In this document: positions 47,977 to 60,222 of the stretch, in pieces
Layout: the number at the start of each line of letters is the position of its first letter
Position numbering within the stretch: position 1 is the stretch's first letter
Assembly (NCBI GenBank): GCA_000827265.1
Contig: KN834753.1
Coordinates: 960,686-1,024,685 of the forward strand
Reading direction: 5' to 3'
DNA from: Collybiopsis luxurians FD-317 M1
Lineage: Eukaryota; Basidiomycota; Agaricomycetes; Agaricales; Omphalotaceae
Length of the DNA: 64,000 bases
Notes under the pieces: generated by a model
Database searches by the model: none
The model's input: the letters and a program-made list of their open reading frames with translations, nothing else
Told to the model about the DNA's origin: nothing
Translations under genes and position numbers: made by a program

Positions 47977-49960
47977 ATGAAGATAAATCGTATTCAAACC
48001 TTTTTCGGTTATCTATATCATCGTGGTACCCGGCGAATGTCTTCAAGAACCTACCAGGATGCTGTGAATAGCTTGAACACTCTCCAATCAAATGCTGCGA
48101 CTTTGGATGCTGTAAGGGCTTCAGGCGGACGTCTCAGTCAATTTGCCATTCCAGAAATGGTTGAATATCTAGAAAGAATAGGCTACAAGGTATGCTAGCT
48201 ATTCATCTCCCCCGTTCCTCTCTCTGAGTTGCTTCAGACCGATGACTTGAACGCCCTGAATGTAATTCATATAACCGGGACCAAAGGCAAAGGATCGACG
48301 AGCGCATTCACTGACTCGATACTCCGTCATACAAAGCCCGAGTGGAAAATTGGTAAGGAGTTACCCAACAACTTGTTTATCCCAAACTTGTTCTCAACCT
48401 GTGGGTAGGTTTGTATACCTCACCGCACCTGGTAGCCGTTCGTGAACGGATACGCGTAAACGGACGTCCCTTATCAGAAGAAGATTTTACAAAATTCTTC
48501 TTCGAAGTATGGGATAGACTACAGGCAAACGACTCGGTACATCCTTCAAAAACTGCTCTCTCCGTTTTATCTGACCCGGTCTTCCACAGAGAAAGTTGGA
48601 GAGCACACCATTTATGCCCGGTTATTTTCGATTCGTCACTTTAATGGCTTTCCACACGTTCCTCAGCCTCGGCGTCGATGCCACCGTTCTTGAGGTCGGT
48701 GTAGGAGGGACGTATGACAGTACGAATATCGTACCGAAACCCGTCGTTACTGGTATTACCGCGCTCGGTATCGACCATGTGGGAGTTTTGGGAAAAACGC
48801 TTAAAGAAATTGCGTGGCAAAAAGGCGGTATATACAAAGTGGGTAGCTTGGAAATTCATATCTTCGCCGCTGAATAACCACCAGGAAGGCGTCCCAGCAT
48901 TTTCAGTCGAACAACCTTCAGAAGGAATGGAGGTCTTGATAGATCGCGCAAAGGAACTCAAGGTACCCTGGAGTCACTTAAACATCTCTCGTTTGTAGGG
49001 CTAAGTCAATGACAGGCTTCCGACTTTGTCGTCACGCCCAAGATTCCGGAAGTTGCTAATATCAAACTAGGTATATCCCGACGTTCATTCTTCATACCAG
49101 CGAATTCATTTCCGTACAGGCTTAGCCGGCGCACATCAAATTGGTAATGCATTACTGGCAGTTCATCTGGCAAAATCTTTCCTTAAACATTCGGATCCCT
49201 CATTCGATAATGACTCACTCCCATCATCTTTTGTGGACGGCCTACAAAGTACCAAATGGCCAGGTCGCTGTCAAACTGTCGCAGATCCCACTCATCGAAA
49301 TCTAACTTGGTTCCTTGATGGTGCACACACAACGGAAAGTTTGGAATGTTGTATGCAATGGTTCGTCCAACCAGAAGTCGGCTTACCTTCAGACTCCGCT
49401 CCGTTAGTCCGTTCTCCCGGCCATCTCGTTCGCGTCCTCACACGGTCCGTTTTAGGCGATCCTTCAAACGAACATTGATATTCAATACCGGGGGCGGTCG
49501 TTCTGGTTCTTCGTTTTTGAAATCGGTCTATGGCCAGATTATCGGGCAATTGAACCAGAATCAGTCCAGTGAAGATCCTGCTATGTTCTTTGACCAAGTT
49601 ATATTCTGCACAAATGTCACTTATGCTGATGGTGGCTTCAAAGGCGGTACATTTCTTCCCTGATCTCTTCCTGATGTAGCCTCTGAAGTTCACCTTGTAG
49701 ACCTGACAGCTGTTTCGCTTCCCCCAGATGATCTCGCTCAGCTGAGAACTCAACATCAACTTGCGGAAGCTTGGTCATCTCTAATACCTTCATTTCCTAA
49801 GGAGCAGGTTCATGTCCTACCTTCCATTGAACATGCCGTTCGCATTGTGCAACAGTCGGCAACAAAAGGTGGGGCTGCTGTCAAAGTTCTGGTTGCGGGC
49901 AGCTTACATCTCGTCGGAGGTGTGATAGAAGTAGCTGATCTTTCCGAGGTTGCATTGTAA
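47977..49960 (+). CDS. Folylpolyglutamate synthase (FPGS/Met7)
   Basis: Adds glutamates to folates, keeping them in the cell and the mitochondrion. The ATP loop is HITGTKGKGSTSAF. Other Mur-ligase-fold motifs are LYTSPHLVAVRERIRVNGRP, LEVGVGGTYDSTNIVPKPVV, TGITALGIDHVGVLGKTLKE, IAWQKGGIYK, PAFSVEQPSEGMEVL and HQIGNA, with TWFLDGAHTTESLECCMQWF in the C-terminal domain. The end is KVLVAGSLHLVGGVIEVADL, stop 49958-49960. The first Met (47977) opens a basic leader (MKINRIQTFFGYLYHRGTRR) and the second (48037, MSSRTYQDAVNSLNTLQSN) begins the enzyme proper, which suits mitochondrial and cytosolic forms from one gene. About nine introns. Converges on SLX4. Confidence 0.92.
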
Positions 49961-50133
49961 ACCCGAGAGGATTGTAGATTATTGCATTACTAAGGCTTTC
50001 TTCATCTATGTATATATTATATACATATCTTCCCCTAACCTTCAACAGGTCGTACCGCGCCTTCAACAGGTTATAATCCAAATAAATGTCCATTCACTAA
50101 TTATACATATACAGACAGATAGATATAGGTAAC

Positions 50134-52116
50134 TCAGTGCCGACGTCTTCCTTTGGGTCCTTCAGCGTCGTAAAAATTGATTCCCTGTTTATCCAAAAAG
50201 TCTCGAAGGTGAAGCTTTAATTTGGCAGAAGATGAACCGTTTGCACTCGTCTCTGCCATGGGCAAGAATATATGCAAAGGAAGGGGCTGCAGTCGATGTA
50301 AGCTGTGTGGAATGAGTCACAAAACGTCGTGCCGCACCTCAAATCGCAATATACGAAGATGAAGCATTCTGTCTTGAAGAATTTTCTTCTTCAGCTCGTT
50401 CGTCCATTCTTCATTGAAAGCCGGTTTTTCTATTGCCATTCCTTTTCGACGCGGGGCAGCAGGGCTAGAGGAACGAGACTTGGGTTTTCTGGATGAACGG
50501 TCCGATGACTTGTATTCCCTGGGCGAAAGTTTCAGTGACTTTGGTAAATGTTTTGACAATGTCAGCGCAGGTTCATAATGAAGATACGCTTCATCCAACT
50601 GCCCCATCTCATTATCCGACGGGTAGAAATCTTCTTCATCAGGACTGGATGTCGGGTGATTCAAAGAAGTCGATGAAACGGGTTTTTGTGGAGAAGGGGT
50701 GAGCGGGGGTGAGCTGGGAGCTTTTGAAACTTTCGAGGTTGCTGGAGAGATTGGGCTTGAGCTAGAATATATGTAGATAGGATGAGTAGGGGAGCAAGAT
50801 TTTTCAACGGTCTGTGAGTTATCAGTATGCTCTGCAGCAGAAAAGCACGATAGGCATACAGGTTGCTTTGTTTTAGATGGAGTCTTGAGGCTGTGTGCGC
50901 CAGCGTCCGTAAGCATATAAACAGTCTCGTTGCCATCCGGTAGCATCGTCTGGGTGGGAGGCGAAGAAAGAGGTTGGGAAATGGCACGGGAATCGTGAAT
51001 CGATACAGACTTAGGGCTGGAGATAGAAGGAGAGAGTTCCGGACTCTCTCTTCCATCATTATGGAACATAGACCGAGATTGGATGCCAGGTCTCTTCGCG
51101 AGAGCACTTTTTCCAAATCTCGGGGTTGAAGAAGGCGAAAGATCAGATAAGAAATCTCCATATTGTCCCAGCTTATGTTCGCGAATAGCGCGAGTGTGGG
51201 CATCTCCTTTGGCGACTATGGCTCGAGCCTTGGACATGATATCATCTCGAGTTTCTTCCACCTGCTTGACTGTAGCTACAACCTCTGGCCGCTTGCCTCG
51301 TTTCTTCGGAGCCGCGTCAAGCATGACATCGTCAAAAAACGTCTTTGGGGCACCATCTTCGACATCTTTGGCCTTTCCCTTGCCTTTGGATTGGATAGTT
51401 GGAACATTGTCGATGGCCTTGCGCACCAATACTACCAAAGTATCATCGGTGATCCCGTGCTTCTTAGCGCATGATCTCATGTGAGTGACTTTCTGGGTTG
51501 TGCTCTTACGCGTTGTCCATGTCAAATCGCACGAGACACATCCCAGTAATCGAGACAGCGTGTCACCGAAATCATCATTCAGACGCTGAGCCAAAGTGAC
51601 TGCCGCGGGCTTTTTCAACGGAAGAGGCTTCACGACAGGAATGGTACGTGCAGAGGTAGACATAATGCGCGTGGCGAGAGAGGGGGCACTTTTTGGTTTA
51701 CTCGGCCCAGGAATGTTAGTATTTACGTGCGCGTATTTGGCAAGACGAAGCTGAGGTAGAGTCATGTCGAGTTCAGAATCTGAGTCATAGTCGCCCAGGT
51801 CGATGAAGTACCGACCCGTTGGCTTTTGAGATTGCGGTAGTGGCTCTGCCGGGAGCTCGCAGGACGAATCTAATTCTGTTGAGAACTGGCGAGTCAAATT
51901 TGAGAGTTGCGCGCACCACTAATCTCAATCACTGAAACGTTCCTCAAAGGACTGTCATCATCTGGTTTTGCGAATAAGATTTGGGCACTAAATGGAAAAT
52001 AATGAAGACGCGCCTGAAATGTCAATGACACTGTTTGAAACCAATCTCTGGGCCTCTCTTTCTGGTTCAGAGTCTTCCACTACTTCTTCGTCGATTTTCC
52101 TGCGAGCGAGAGACAT
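50134..52116 (-). CDS. SLX4: SLX4, scaffold subunit of the SLX1-SLX4 structure-specific endonuclease
   Basis: Slx4 holds the Slx1 nuclease for resolving branched DNA. Exon 1 (MSLARRKIDEEVVEDSEPER) ends VIDIS; exon 2 (51917-51961) reads DDDSPLRNVSVIEIS; the large exon starts ELDSSCELPAEP. Landmarks are MTLPQLRLAKYAHVNTN, a zinc-finger-like LLGCVSCDLTWTTRK with KVTHMRSCAKKHG, long Ser/Pro-rich regions, and the C-terminal Slx1-binding region: FNEEWTNELKKKILQDRMLH, LRILRFE, then after an intron KLKLHLRDFLDKQGINFYDA and the basic end GPKGRRRH (stop 50134-50136). VIDISDDD and VIEISELD resemble SUMO-interaction motifs. The first intron is best read as GC-AG (51962-52013); a GT donor 18 bases upstream would drop the first motif. 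Confidence 0.85.
51962..52013 (-). other. Putative GC-AG intron in SLX4
   Basis: The exon ends ATTTCAG, the intron begins GCGCGTC and ends AAACCAG before ATGATGACAG. This 52-base join keeps the frame into the next exon. A GT donor in the same phase (AACA then GTGTCA, 18 bases upstream) also works and gives a 70-base intron. Confidence 0.45.
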
Positions 52117-52245
52117 TCTGTAGGTGCGCAAAGGGATCAAGGAAGGAGACCTGATGGTGGTTCGAAAGAACATTATGTAATGCTCGCGTCGCGCTTGTTT
52201 ATTAATTTTTTTTTTTGCTTTCCTTCTACAGAATAGCTTGTTAAT

Positions 52246-55200
52246 ATGCAAGGACTGGCTCAAGGCATACAAACTCAGCAGGTCTCTCCCCAGGAATTAT
52301 TTCAAGTCATCTCAGACGCGACATCGCAACAACATCCCCATCTCTTGCAAGCAAGCGCTGAGCGATTGAAAGATCTGTTTCAGCAGCCTGGAGTCTATGA
52401 TGCCTTACATGTAATCGCAGCCGACAAATCATTGCCTTTGCTTATTAGAACTCAAGCGAGTATCCAATTCAAAAATGAAGCCTTGAAAAATTGGAAATCG
52501 AGAAAGCACGATTATTCTCTGTGTCAAACCCAGACCCTCGACTGACCAGATCGGTAGGCTTCAATCTGACCAAAACCGGGCAAACATTCGGAATCGGTGT
52601 ATGACTTTGCTTGATGAAGACGATGCAACCGTATATATTTCTTTCGTGCATTACGATTCTTATTCACAGAGGTGCTTTCAAGATTGCGGATTGTAACAAG
52701 GTTTCTGTCGCGAAGATAGCTCGAGCAGACTTTCCACAATCATGGTGCGTCCGTTCTTGAATGATCACTTCTGTGACTGACAAAAAGTTGTGCCTTAGGC
52801 CTACCCTCATTGACGATCTAATGAAAGTAATTGACACTAGCCTGCAACAGCGCTATGTTAATCGAGTGGATGATCTCCGAACTAATCTTATGCTTCAACG
52901 AGCACTTCAATTGCTCTGTGGGATCACCAAGGAGTTTTCCAGTATGAAAATGTTAAACGGCGTTAAGGTCATGAAGCAGGTATGGTCTTCAACTTATTTG
53001 TCTCTCGCCTTTCTAAGGATCTTTTAGATATTTGACCATCTACATTCCACGATTAATAGCTACTTCGTTACAGTTTTCAACAGTATTCAGATGCCTTTGG
53101 ATCCTCAGACTTTTGAAAATTCTCAATTATATACAGACCTGGTCATCTCACATCTACTTTTCAAAACCTTGGTGACGTTGGCCATTTGGATTTGGCAACG
53201 GGCAAACAGAATGACGGAAGAGGAGACGCGTTTGATTGAACCATGGGTATGTGCTGTGCAAAAAGCCTTTGAGTTGAAGTTTCAGATTTTCTTTTATAGC
53301 TTTCTGGTGTTTTCCATGACTCCGCTCAAAGATTACAGCATTTGATCGTTCAACGTGCGGCTATCATCAAACGACTTCCCAGAAACCCCAGTGAGCTCGG
53401 ACCTCATACAAAGATGACGCTTCAGGTCCTTTACAAGCACATCCGCCGCTTTGGTAAATTCTACCTGCGAATGGCCACAATTGACCCTAGAAGAATGGCC
53501 CAACTACCGAGCTGCAGCGAGGTAGTTATGTTCTACTGGGGTCAGATTGTTGAGGCTACAAATGATCTATCCAGTATTGGTGGTATAGTCTACATATCCT
53601 TTCGCTCTTGAACGATTCTTGATATAACTTTTTAGATGATACTGCAGCACTTTATCCAGTCCGATTTCTGGTTCAGGGCCTCGTACTATTCAAGGATCTT
53701 GTCGGCCAGTGGACAGCACAACGACGAGATGGAACCCCAAACAAAAATAGTATGCCGATTAACTTCGACTAACTGTCATCGTCCGTGGCTAACGAATCTT
53801 TAGTTTTGACCTCAGAATTCATTGAAAACGCAGTCACGATTATTGTGACACGTCTCCTACCTTTTACAAATGAGGACCTCAAAGGCCTGACCAACGATCC
53901 CGAGGAGTGGATCAACACTGAAGAACAAGAGAATCAGCAGTGGGAATACGAGCTTCGTCCATGCAGTGAACGAGTCCTCATGCAAATATCAAATCAATAT
54001 CCTCAATATGTAACGCCTCTTCTAAAAACGACTTTCGCTGAAGTTGCAGGTATTTAGGGCTGTTTTGGGAAGAGTGTATCATCGTTGATGTCTTTAACTC
54101 AGCCAAACCAGCTGGCGACATCGGAATATCAAACAAGGAAGCACTGTACTGCGCTATCGGCCGTTGCTGCCAGCGCCTGAAAGACGAAATTCCTTTCGAG
54201 GACTGGGTGAATCAGATCCTTTCTGCTGAAGTACAGATGCCGCAAATAGAACCTTTGTCAGTATAGGTTTACATCTTTCCCATTGAGTGCTCACTTTGCT
54301 TCAGTGTTTATGTACTACAGCGCAGAATTGCCTGGCTCCTTGGCAAGTGGATGTCTGAATCTTGTTGTTCTCCGAATCTACCAACGATCTGGCAAATTCT
54401 CCTTCACCTTCTTTCCCAGCGGGGTCAAGGATCGACGGTGGTCCGACTCACTGCCGCTGTTGCACTTCGAGAGGGTGTAGATGTAAGCTTCCATTACATC
54501 CAATGTAATAGTTTTGGTAATTATTATTGCACTTTAGACCTTAGAATTCGATTCCAATTTCTTCCAGCCTTTCCTTCCGCAAGCTGTTGATGAGCTTATG
54601 AACTTGATTGGGGAAGCTAACACTTTTGACAGCAAGAGGAAGGTGGACGATGCGTTGAATGTAGTCATTGATAGGGCAGGGGCCAAAGTACTTCTTGCGC
54701 TTCCTAAAGCAAAAAATTCAATATTGACCTTCAATTGTTAGATCATTCCTCTAGTACCCTTGATTTCCGGTCCTATACCTGCCCTTTGTGAGTTTCCCCT
54801 GCTTCTTGAAGTAATTCTGACACTCATTTCGTAGGGACTGAGGCGGACGATGACTGGCTGTTTAAAAGCTCTCTTTTAGTCACCATGACCAATCTTGTCA
54901 AGGTATGCATCGTCAAACTATTTTTTCATCAGCATATTTGACATACTTGGGCGAGTAGGCTATTGGCGAGCAATCTATCGGTTTATCGCACATCATAGTT
55001 CCTCTTGTACAGGACAGTATGAACCAGGGTGTGAGTTGTCTTTCTTTGTATAGGTCAAGGTATCCTCTCAAAAGTCCTGTACAGTTGAATCTCGATGGAG
55101 ATGGTATCAATCTCTGGAAAGAGGCAATGCGGAACGCCAAAACTATTGACAACGTAAATCCGTCGGCATCCCTAGCCAGTCTCATCCCTCTGTTAGTTCA

Positions 55201-56328
55201 GCACTTGAACAACAATCTGGAGTTGCTCGGAACCTTACTCAATATCACTGAGTCATACTTTCTTCTTGATCCTTCCCGAATGCTGAAGGTGCGTGTTTTG
55301 CAGCATCACGAAATTCTTACTATATGAAAATGTACTCTATAGATTGATTCGGTCGAATTCCTCAAAGTGTTTCTCAATATCATGCAAGGCCCTGCGCTTC
55401 AGGCAAACAAGAAGGACGCTCTCGGGGCATTAAGCCTTTTGCTACAGCTTACTCCTTCGGAGCTCTGGGGGGATGCAATGAATTCTTCAGGCCTCTTTCC
55501 TTACCTTTTGGACATATTTATTATGGACAAGGTATGATTACATCGTTTTTATCGTTCTCGGTTTGTCTAATAATACCAAATAGGATGAGGACACTCAGAT
55601 TCTCTGCGAGATTGAATATCTTTTTTCCCGTATCGCTTTATCGGACTCTGAAATGTTCCTTAAATTGATCTCAGCCGCGGCGCAGGTTGTGAAAGCAGGA
55701 AGGGAAGGCCCCCATGTCCCTATGTCGGAAGCAAAGGTGTACGAGTTGTTCTTGGACCGCTGGTGGGGCACGGTGGGGGCCCTCTGATATCTCTCTTTTG
55801 CTCTCAAGCTCATTACAGTTCCTAGTTTGATTATATGTCGCAACCGAAACATCGGAAACTCGTGGCTATGGGGACTGCAGCTCTGGTCGCCACAGGTCAG
55901 CCGGAGATTCTCGCTCGCCTTCATTCAGAACTGTTCAATCTTTGGATGGACGTTTTTGGCGAAATCAAAGAAGCTCAAAACCCCGTGACCACGGATGATG
56001 ATGGGCAAGAGGTTCCTGCATATCTAACTCTCTATTGGGAGCAAGATGACGCACCCGCAAGTTATTATCAAGGAGCGGAAGGGACGCCCGAATACGATCG
56101 TCGAAAACAGGTGCGTGTTAACGATCTTTTCGCTCGTTGGGTTGACGTTAACAGTTGCTTCAGATATTCGAGTCGGATCTAGTCCGTACAGCGCAGCTAA
56201 GTGCCTTTGTGGGCGACCGACTGCGTGAAGCTGAGGCTCGCGTTGGGCCAACGTTCCAACAACGGTACCTCGCCGAGGCTGACCCAACTGTTCTTCAACA
56301 AATTCAAGCTGAGCTAATTCGCGGCTAG
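52246..56328 (+). CDS. Importin-11 / Kap120-type karyopherin beta
   Basis: A nuclear transport receptor (in yeast Kap120 exports 60S pre-ribosomes; animal importin-11 imports UbcM2). The N-terminal Ran-binding helices read SPQELFQVISDATSQQHPHL, LQASAERLKDLFQQPGVYDA and LPLLIRTQASIQFKNEALKN. Then come IADCNKVSVAKIARADFPQS with WPTLIDDLMKVIDTSLQQRY, LQRALQLLCGITKEFSSMKM, RNPSELGPHTKMTLQVLYKH, NTEEQENQQWEYELRPCSER and further HEAT-type repeats, ending LREAEARVGPTFQQRYLAEA with QAELIRG at 56328. The order and the WPTLIDDL block suit the importin-11 branch. About twenty exons with short introns. Divergent from SLX4 across 129 bases, which carry a T-run near 52206. Confidence 0.87.
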
Positions 56329-56447
56329 GTTCCAATTTATGTAACATCTTACGACCATCTATCGCATCTGCATCTACTTGTCTCGCGATGTTTTCCAAAG
56401 AGATTTCGCAGTACTCATTCTAAATCTACATCTTAATGCTACGATAG

Positions 56448-57890
56448 TTAATACTCGTCAGATAGTCCTGACTCGCTGTAACTCCCAATCGATTCGGAGA
56501 TGTCTGTGACATCAAAGTCCATGTCGCTACTAAATGCATAATCGCTACCACTCTCAGCCGAAGATTCTACTGTATATCGTTCTGCGCTGTGAACTATCTG
56601 TATACATCTCAAGCATTCCCAACCTTGTTTGTCCTGGGTGTCATCTGCGCTTCGCATCATCCGTTCAGCTATACAGTGATAACAGTATATGTGTTGGCAG
56701 TCGGTGATGTAGGGTGTATTTATTGGATGCGTGGGTACTGCCTCTGAGTCGCGCCCTTCGTCTGAAGAGAAAATCTGAGTAACGTTGGCAAAGGTTGCTG
56801 CTGCCTCTGTTACGTTGAGACTAAATGAAGCATTTTCGGTACAGATTGCACATTCATTGTCAGGAAGAGACCAATACTTTCCCCGAGTTTTAGGGGTGGA
56901 AGATGCCTTTGACGGAGAAGTGAGGGAAGAAAGGACATTGGTTGCGAGTCGATGGAATCTACGTTGAATTTTTCGAGGATTGAGCAACGGAAGGAAAAAT
57001 AAGAGAAATTCCTAAACGAAACTAAGTATTTGAGGGCACTAGAAACAGGATAAATACTTGCAGTGAATGCATGCCAAACCATCTGGCGGTTCATGAATTC
57101 ATAGCTGACGTCCCGTTGAACAAGCCTTCGTGCCGGAATGAGTCGCAAGTTGAATATCCTGTCCGTAATTGTACGGTATCTAAAAGAATATGAATCAGGT
57201 CTGGTAAGGAGCCAAAAGTAAAAGAACGTACTGCCCATTCCAAAGGAAAGTGACAAAGCTTGCGAGACCGAGCAAGGCATACGAAGATTCGAGAGTGACC
57301 AAAAGATCCCACAACTTGCGTTTTCTGTCAGAGGAAGGTGCGTCGGGCCAAGAGCGGGATAGACCGTAGGAGCGTATTCGATTGTGAAGGTAAGGAATGA
57401 GGATGGTCAAGGTTCCGTGCATAAGCAAAATCTTCCGAGGAAGGCCGGAAGCTTGGGGGCATGATAAGCGAGGACCAAACTAGTCTTGGGGTAGACGCAC
57501 GAGCGAGTTTTTGACCGGGAGAAGAAGATGCGACATAACGTAGGCCTTGGAGTTTGGCGCCGTAGCTGGCGCCCAAATTCCACACGGATAGTCGGTATAG
57601 AGTGAGTTGTATCAATAAGTGCACTTCTGGGTCAAAGCGACGTTGCAGAGATGCCTTGAAGAGGATTAAATAGATGTTTTGAAAGCAAAGAATAAAAGAC
57701 ATGCATTGAGCAAGGCCAGGGTTTTTCTCAGCGGTTCAGCCAAAAGATTTACGAGCTCAAGGTCGAGTAACTCTGAATCGAGTTGACCGACTCGTATAAC
57801 ACGAGAATTGGGTGTGTTTAAAGAGAGAAGAGAACTTTTTAAGCTGAATAATTTGGGCTGAGCAGAGTTCCAGACATCTTCCCAAGACAT
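56448..57890 (-). CDS. PEX2: Peroxisome biogenesis factor 2 (PEX2), RING ubiquitin ligase
   Basis: Pex2, Pex10 and Pex12 form the peroxisomal ubiquitin-ligase channel that recycles the import receptor Pex5. Start MSWEDVWNSAQPKLFSLKSS; the Pex2 signature RVGQLDSELLDLELVNLLAE, then PLRKTLALLNA follows. The membrane part contains LYRLSVWNLGASYGAKLQGL, SLIMPPS-type loops, ALLGLASFVTFLWNGQY, IFNLRLIPARRLVQRDVSYE and FMNRQMVWHAFT. The C-terminal RING has NECAICTEN, TDCQHIYCYHCIAERM and WECLRC. The loop between the first two zinc pairs is longer than usual and Ser/acid-rich (FSSDEGRDSEAVPTH), and the tail after the RING is acidic (DMDFDVTDISESIGS). Five or so introns. Confidence 0.9.
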
Positions 57891-57969
57891 ATGGTGGTGG
57901 TCGTGGTTAGACTGTAACGCGGTCCGGCCGGTCTGATAATCGAGTCAATTCTTTTACTGCTACCACGAA
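57891..57969. promoter_or_regulatory. 79-base bidirectional promoter region of PEX2 and PheRS alpha
   Basis: Start codons of the reverse-strand PEX2 (57890) and the forward PheRS alpha gene (57970) are only 79 bases apart, so core promoters and 5' UTRs of both genes must share this stretch or extend into the neighbouring coding sequence. No TATA box is obvious. Confidence 0.5.
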
Positions 57970-60061
57970 ATGGCTTCAGAACCTCTGCAGCAATTAATTC
58001 TCGATACCCTCGATAGTCAGGGCACCATAAAAGATACCAGATCCCTCTCATTACCAGGTCAATCTGAATCAGCAACTTCCCATGATTCTCAAATCACCAT
58101 ATTGGGGGCTTTAAACTCCCTGCTGAGTCGGGATGTTAGTGTTTTCTACCTCTTCAAACGTTGATAAATAATCATGTATCATTCTAGATGATCAAATACG
58201 ATACTCATGAAGTAATTTCATACACCCTTACTCCAGAGGGCGCCCAAATCGCCAAGGAAGGATCGCACGAAGCACGAGTCTGGGCTGCACTTCCTGCAAA
58301 GGGACAAGGAGCTCCGATGACTCCAGCTCAACTCAAGCAACAAGTAGGCGATGCTACCGCCAAAGTTGGGCAAGGCAATGCGTTCAGACAGAAATGGATC
58401 GCAAAAGAAGGAGATGGTCTAGTCAAAGCGGTATGTCAACTTTTGTGCTGGTAGAAATCTATATTGATATAAAGTCATCCTAGGCAGACTCTATCAAGGA
58501 CACAACTCAACTGGATCTTCAACAAGTAGAATCGACTGGAAATCTCACGTCTGGGGAAAAAGTCCTGGCTGATTTACGAAAACGCAAACTTGTCACTCAG
58601 CGGTACGTGATTCACTGTAGATTGTTAAAGCTTCCTGTTTATATTGCGAGGATCTAGCAAGGGACAATGGTTCACTGTTCAAAAGGGCGTAAATTTCAGC
58701 ACATCAACCGCGAAACCCGAAACAGATCTAACAGCAGACATGCTTGCATCGTAAGTGTCTCTTTTATTCAAGTTCATCTATTCTTACTGTGTATCCTAGC
58801 GGCGCGTGGAAAACATCCACGTTCAAAAAATACAACTTTGAGGCTGAAGGTATTCCGCCCGCAGGAGGCGCTTTACATCCCCTGCTCAAAGTCAGAGAAG
58901 AGATTAGAAATATTTTCATGGAGATGGGGTTTGTATCGGCTATGTGCTAAGAAAAAGTATCAACTCATTTCCGTTCGCAGTTTCGCCGAAATGCCTACAT
59001 CGACTTACGTTGAATCAGCTTTCTGGTGTTTTGATGCCTTGTTCGTTCCACAGCAACATCCTGCCAGAGACTTACAAGATACCTTCTATATATCGGGTCA
59101 GTTCATGTCATAATCGAGCTTCTTCTCGGCGTCACGAATGATCATCCCCTACAGACCCGGTGAAATCTCTTCCTCCTGAACCTTCATATTACAAGCGCGT
59201 TTCTACCGTGCACGAACACGGAGATTATGGGTCCGCCGGCTATCGGGTCCCTTGGTCGCACGAGGAGTCCAGCAAACTTTTATTGCGAACACACACCACG
59301 GCGTCATCCGCTCACATGCTGTACAAACTCGCCGCTCGATGTCGCGGGGAACCAGTCGAAGGAGACGAGAAGGAATTCACGCATGGCGCTAAATCTACCA
59401 CTGCACATGGAGAATCATTGTCCGACGACGGTTTCCGGCCTGCCAAGCTGTTCAGTATCGATCGCGTCTTCAGAAACGAGACGATGGACGCTACGCATTT
59501 GGCGGAATTCCACCAAGTGGAAGGTGTCGTCGCAGACAAGGGACTGACTCTTGCTGACTTGATTGGTTGAGTCCAATTTTGTAACCAATTCACTTTTAGC
59601 ATTTTGTTGACTTGGCTACTCTGCAGGTTTCATGCGGGTGTTCTTCAAAAAAATGGGTATTGAAAATGTACGCTTCAAGCCTGCGTACAATCCATACACC
59701 GAGGTAGGAAATCCAGCGCAGTCATTAAAATCTCCTGCTCAATTTTCAAAAAAACAAAGCCGTCACTAGAAATCTTTGCTTTTCATCCCATGTTGAACAA
59801 ATGGGTCGAAGTCGGAAACAGTGGGATGTTCCGACCTGAAATGCTGGCGCCAATGGGTTTTCCCAAGGATGTACGGGTACACGGATGGGGGCTTAGTCTT
59901 GAACGACCGACGATGATTCGGTCAGTGTTAATCTTCTTCCCCCATGTTTCCCATTTAACTTTTTTTTTGCCTTCAGGTACGGAATCAATAACATTCGAAC
60001 ACTCCTTGGCCACAAGGTATCTATCGAGGGCATAGAAAATTCTGCAGCGGTCATGTTTTAG
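57970..60061 (+). CDS. FRS2: Cytosolic phenylalanyl-tRNA synthetase alpha subunit
   Basis: The catalytic subunit of the (alpha-beta)2 enzyme that charges tRNA-Phe. The N-terminal winged-helix region ([75 protein letters not shown]) binds tRNA. The class II core has [67 protein letters not shown], motif 2 in [55 protein letters not shown], and motif 3 in [20 protein letters not shown]. The stop is 60059-60061. About ten exons. All three class II motifs look intact. Confidence 0.94.
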
Positions 60062-60222
60062 GAAGACCAATATAACATAGATGTAGAATGTCTGATACCG
60101 TTGGAATAATATTCGACGCGTACAGAATGAATAAAAAAAAAAGAAAGGACTTGTTACAAGTATCGATGCTAAACACAAATCAAATTATAAGGGAAAGATA
60201 AACAAATAAATATTCGACGTCA

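Noticed and set aside
50661..51203. 180-codon Leu-rich reverse frame resembling a membrane protein
   Set aside because: It is an alternate frame of the SLX4 Ser/Pro-rich exon; the hydrophobicity arises from shifted Ser/Pro codons.
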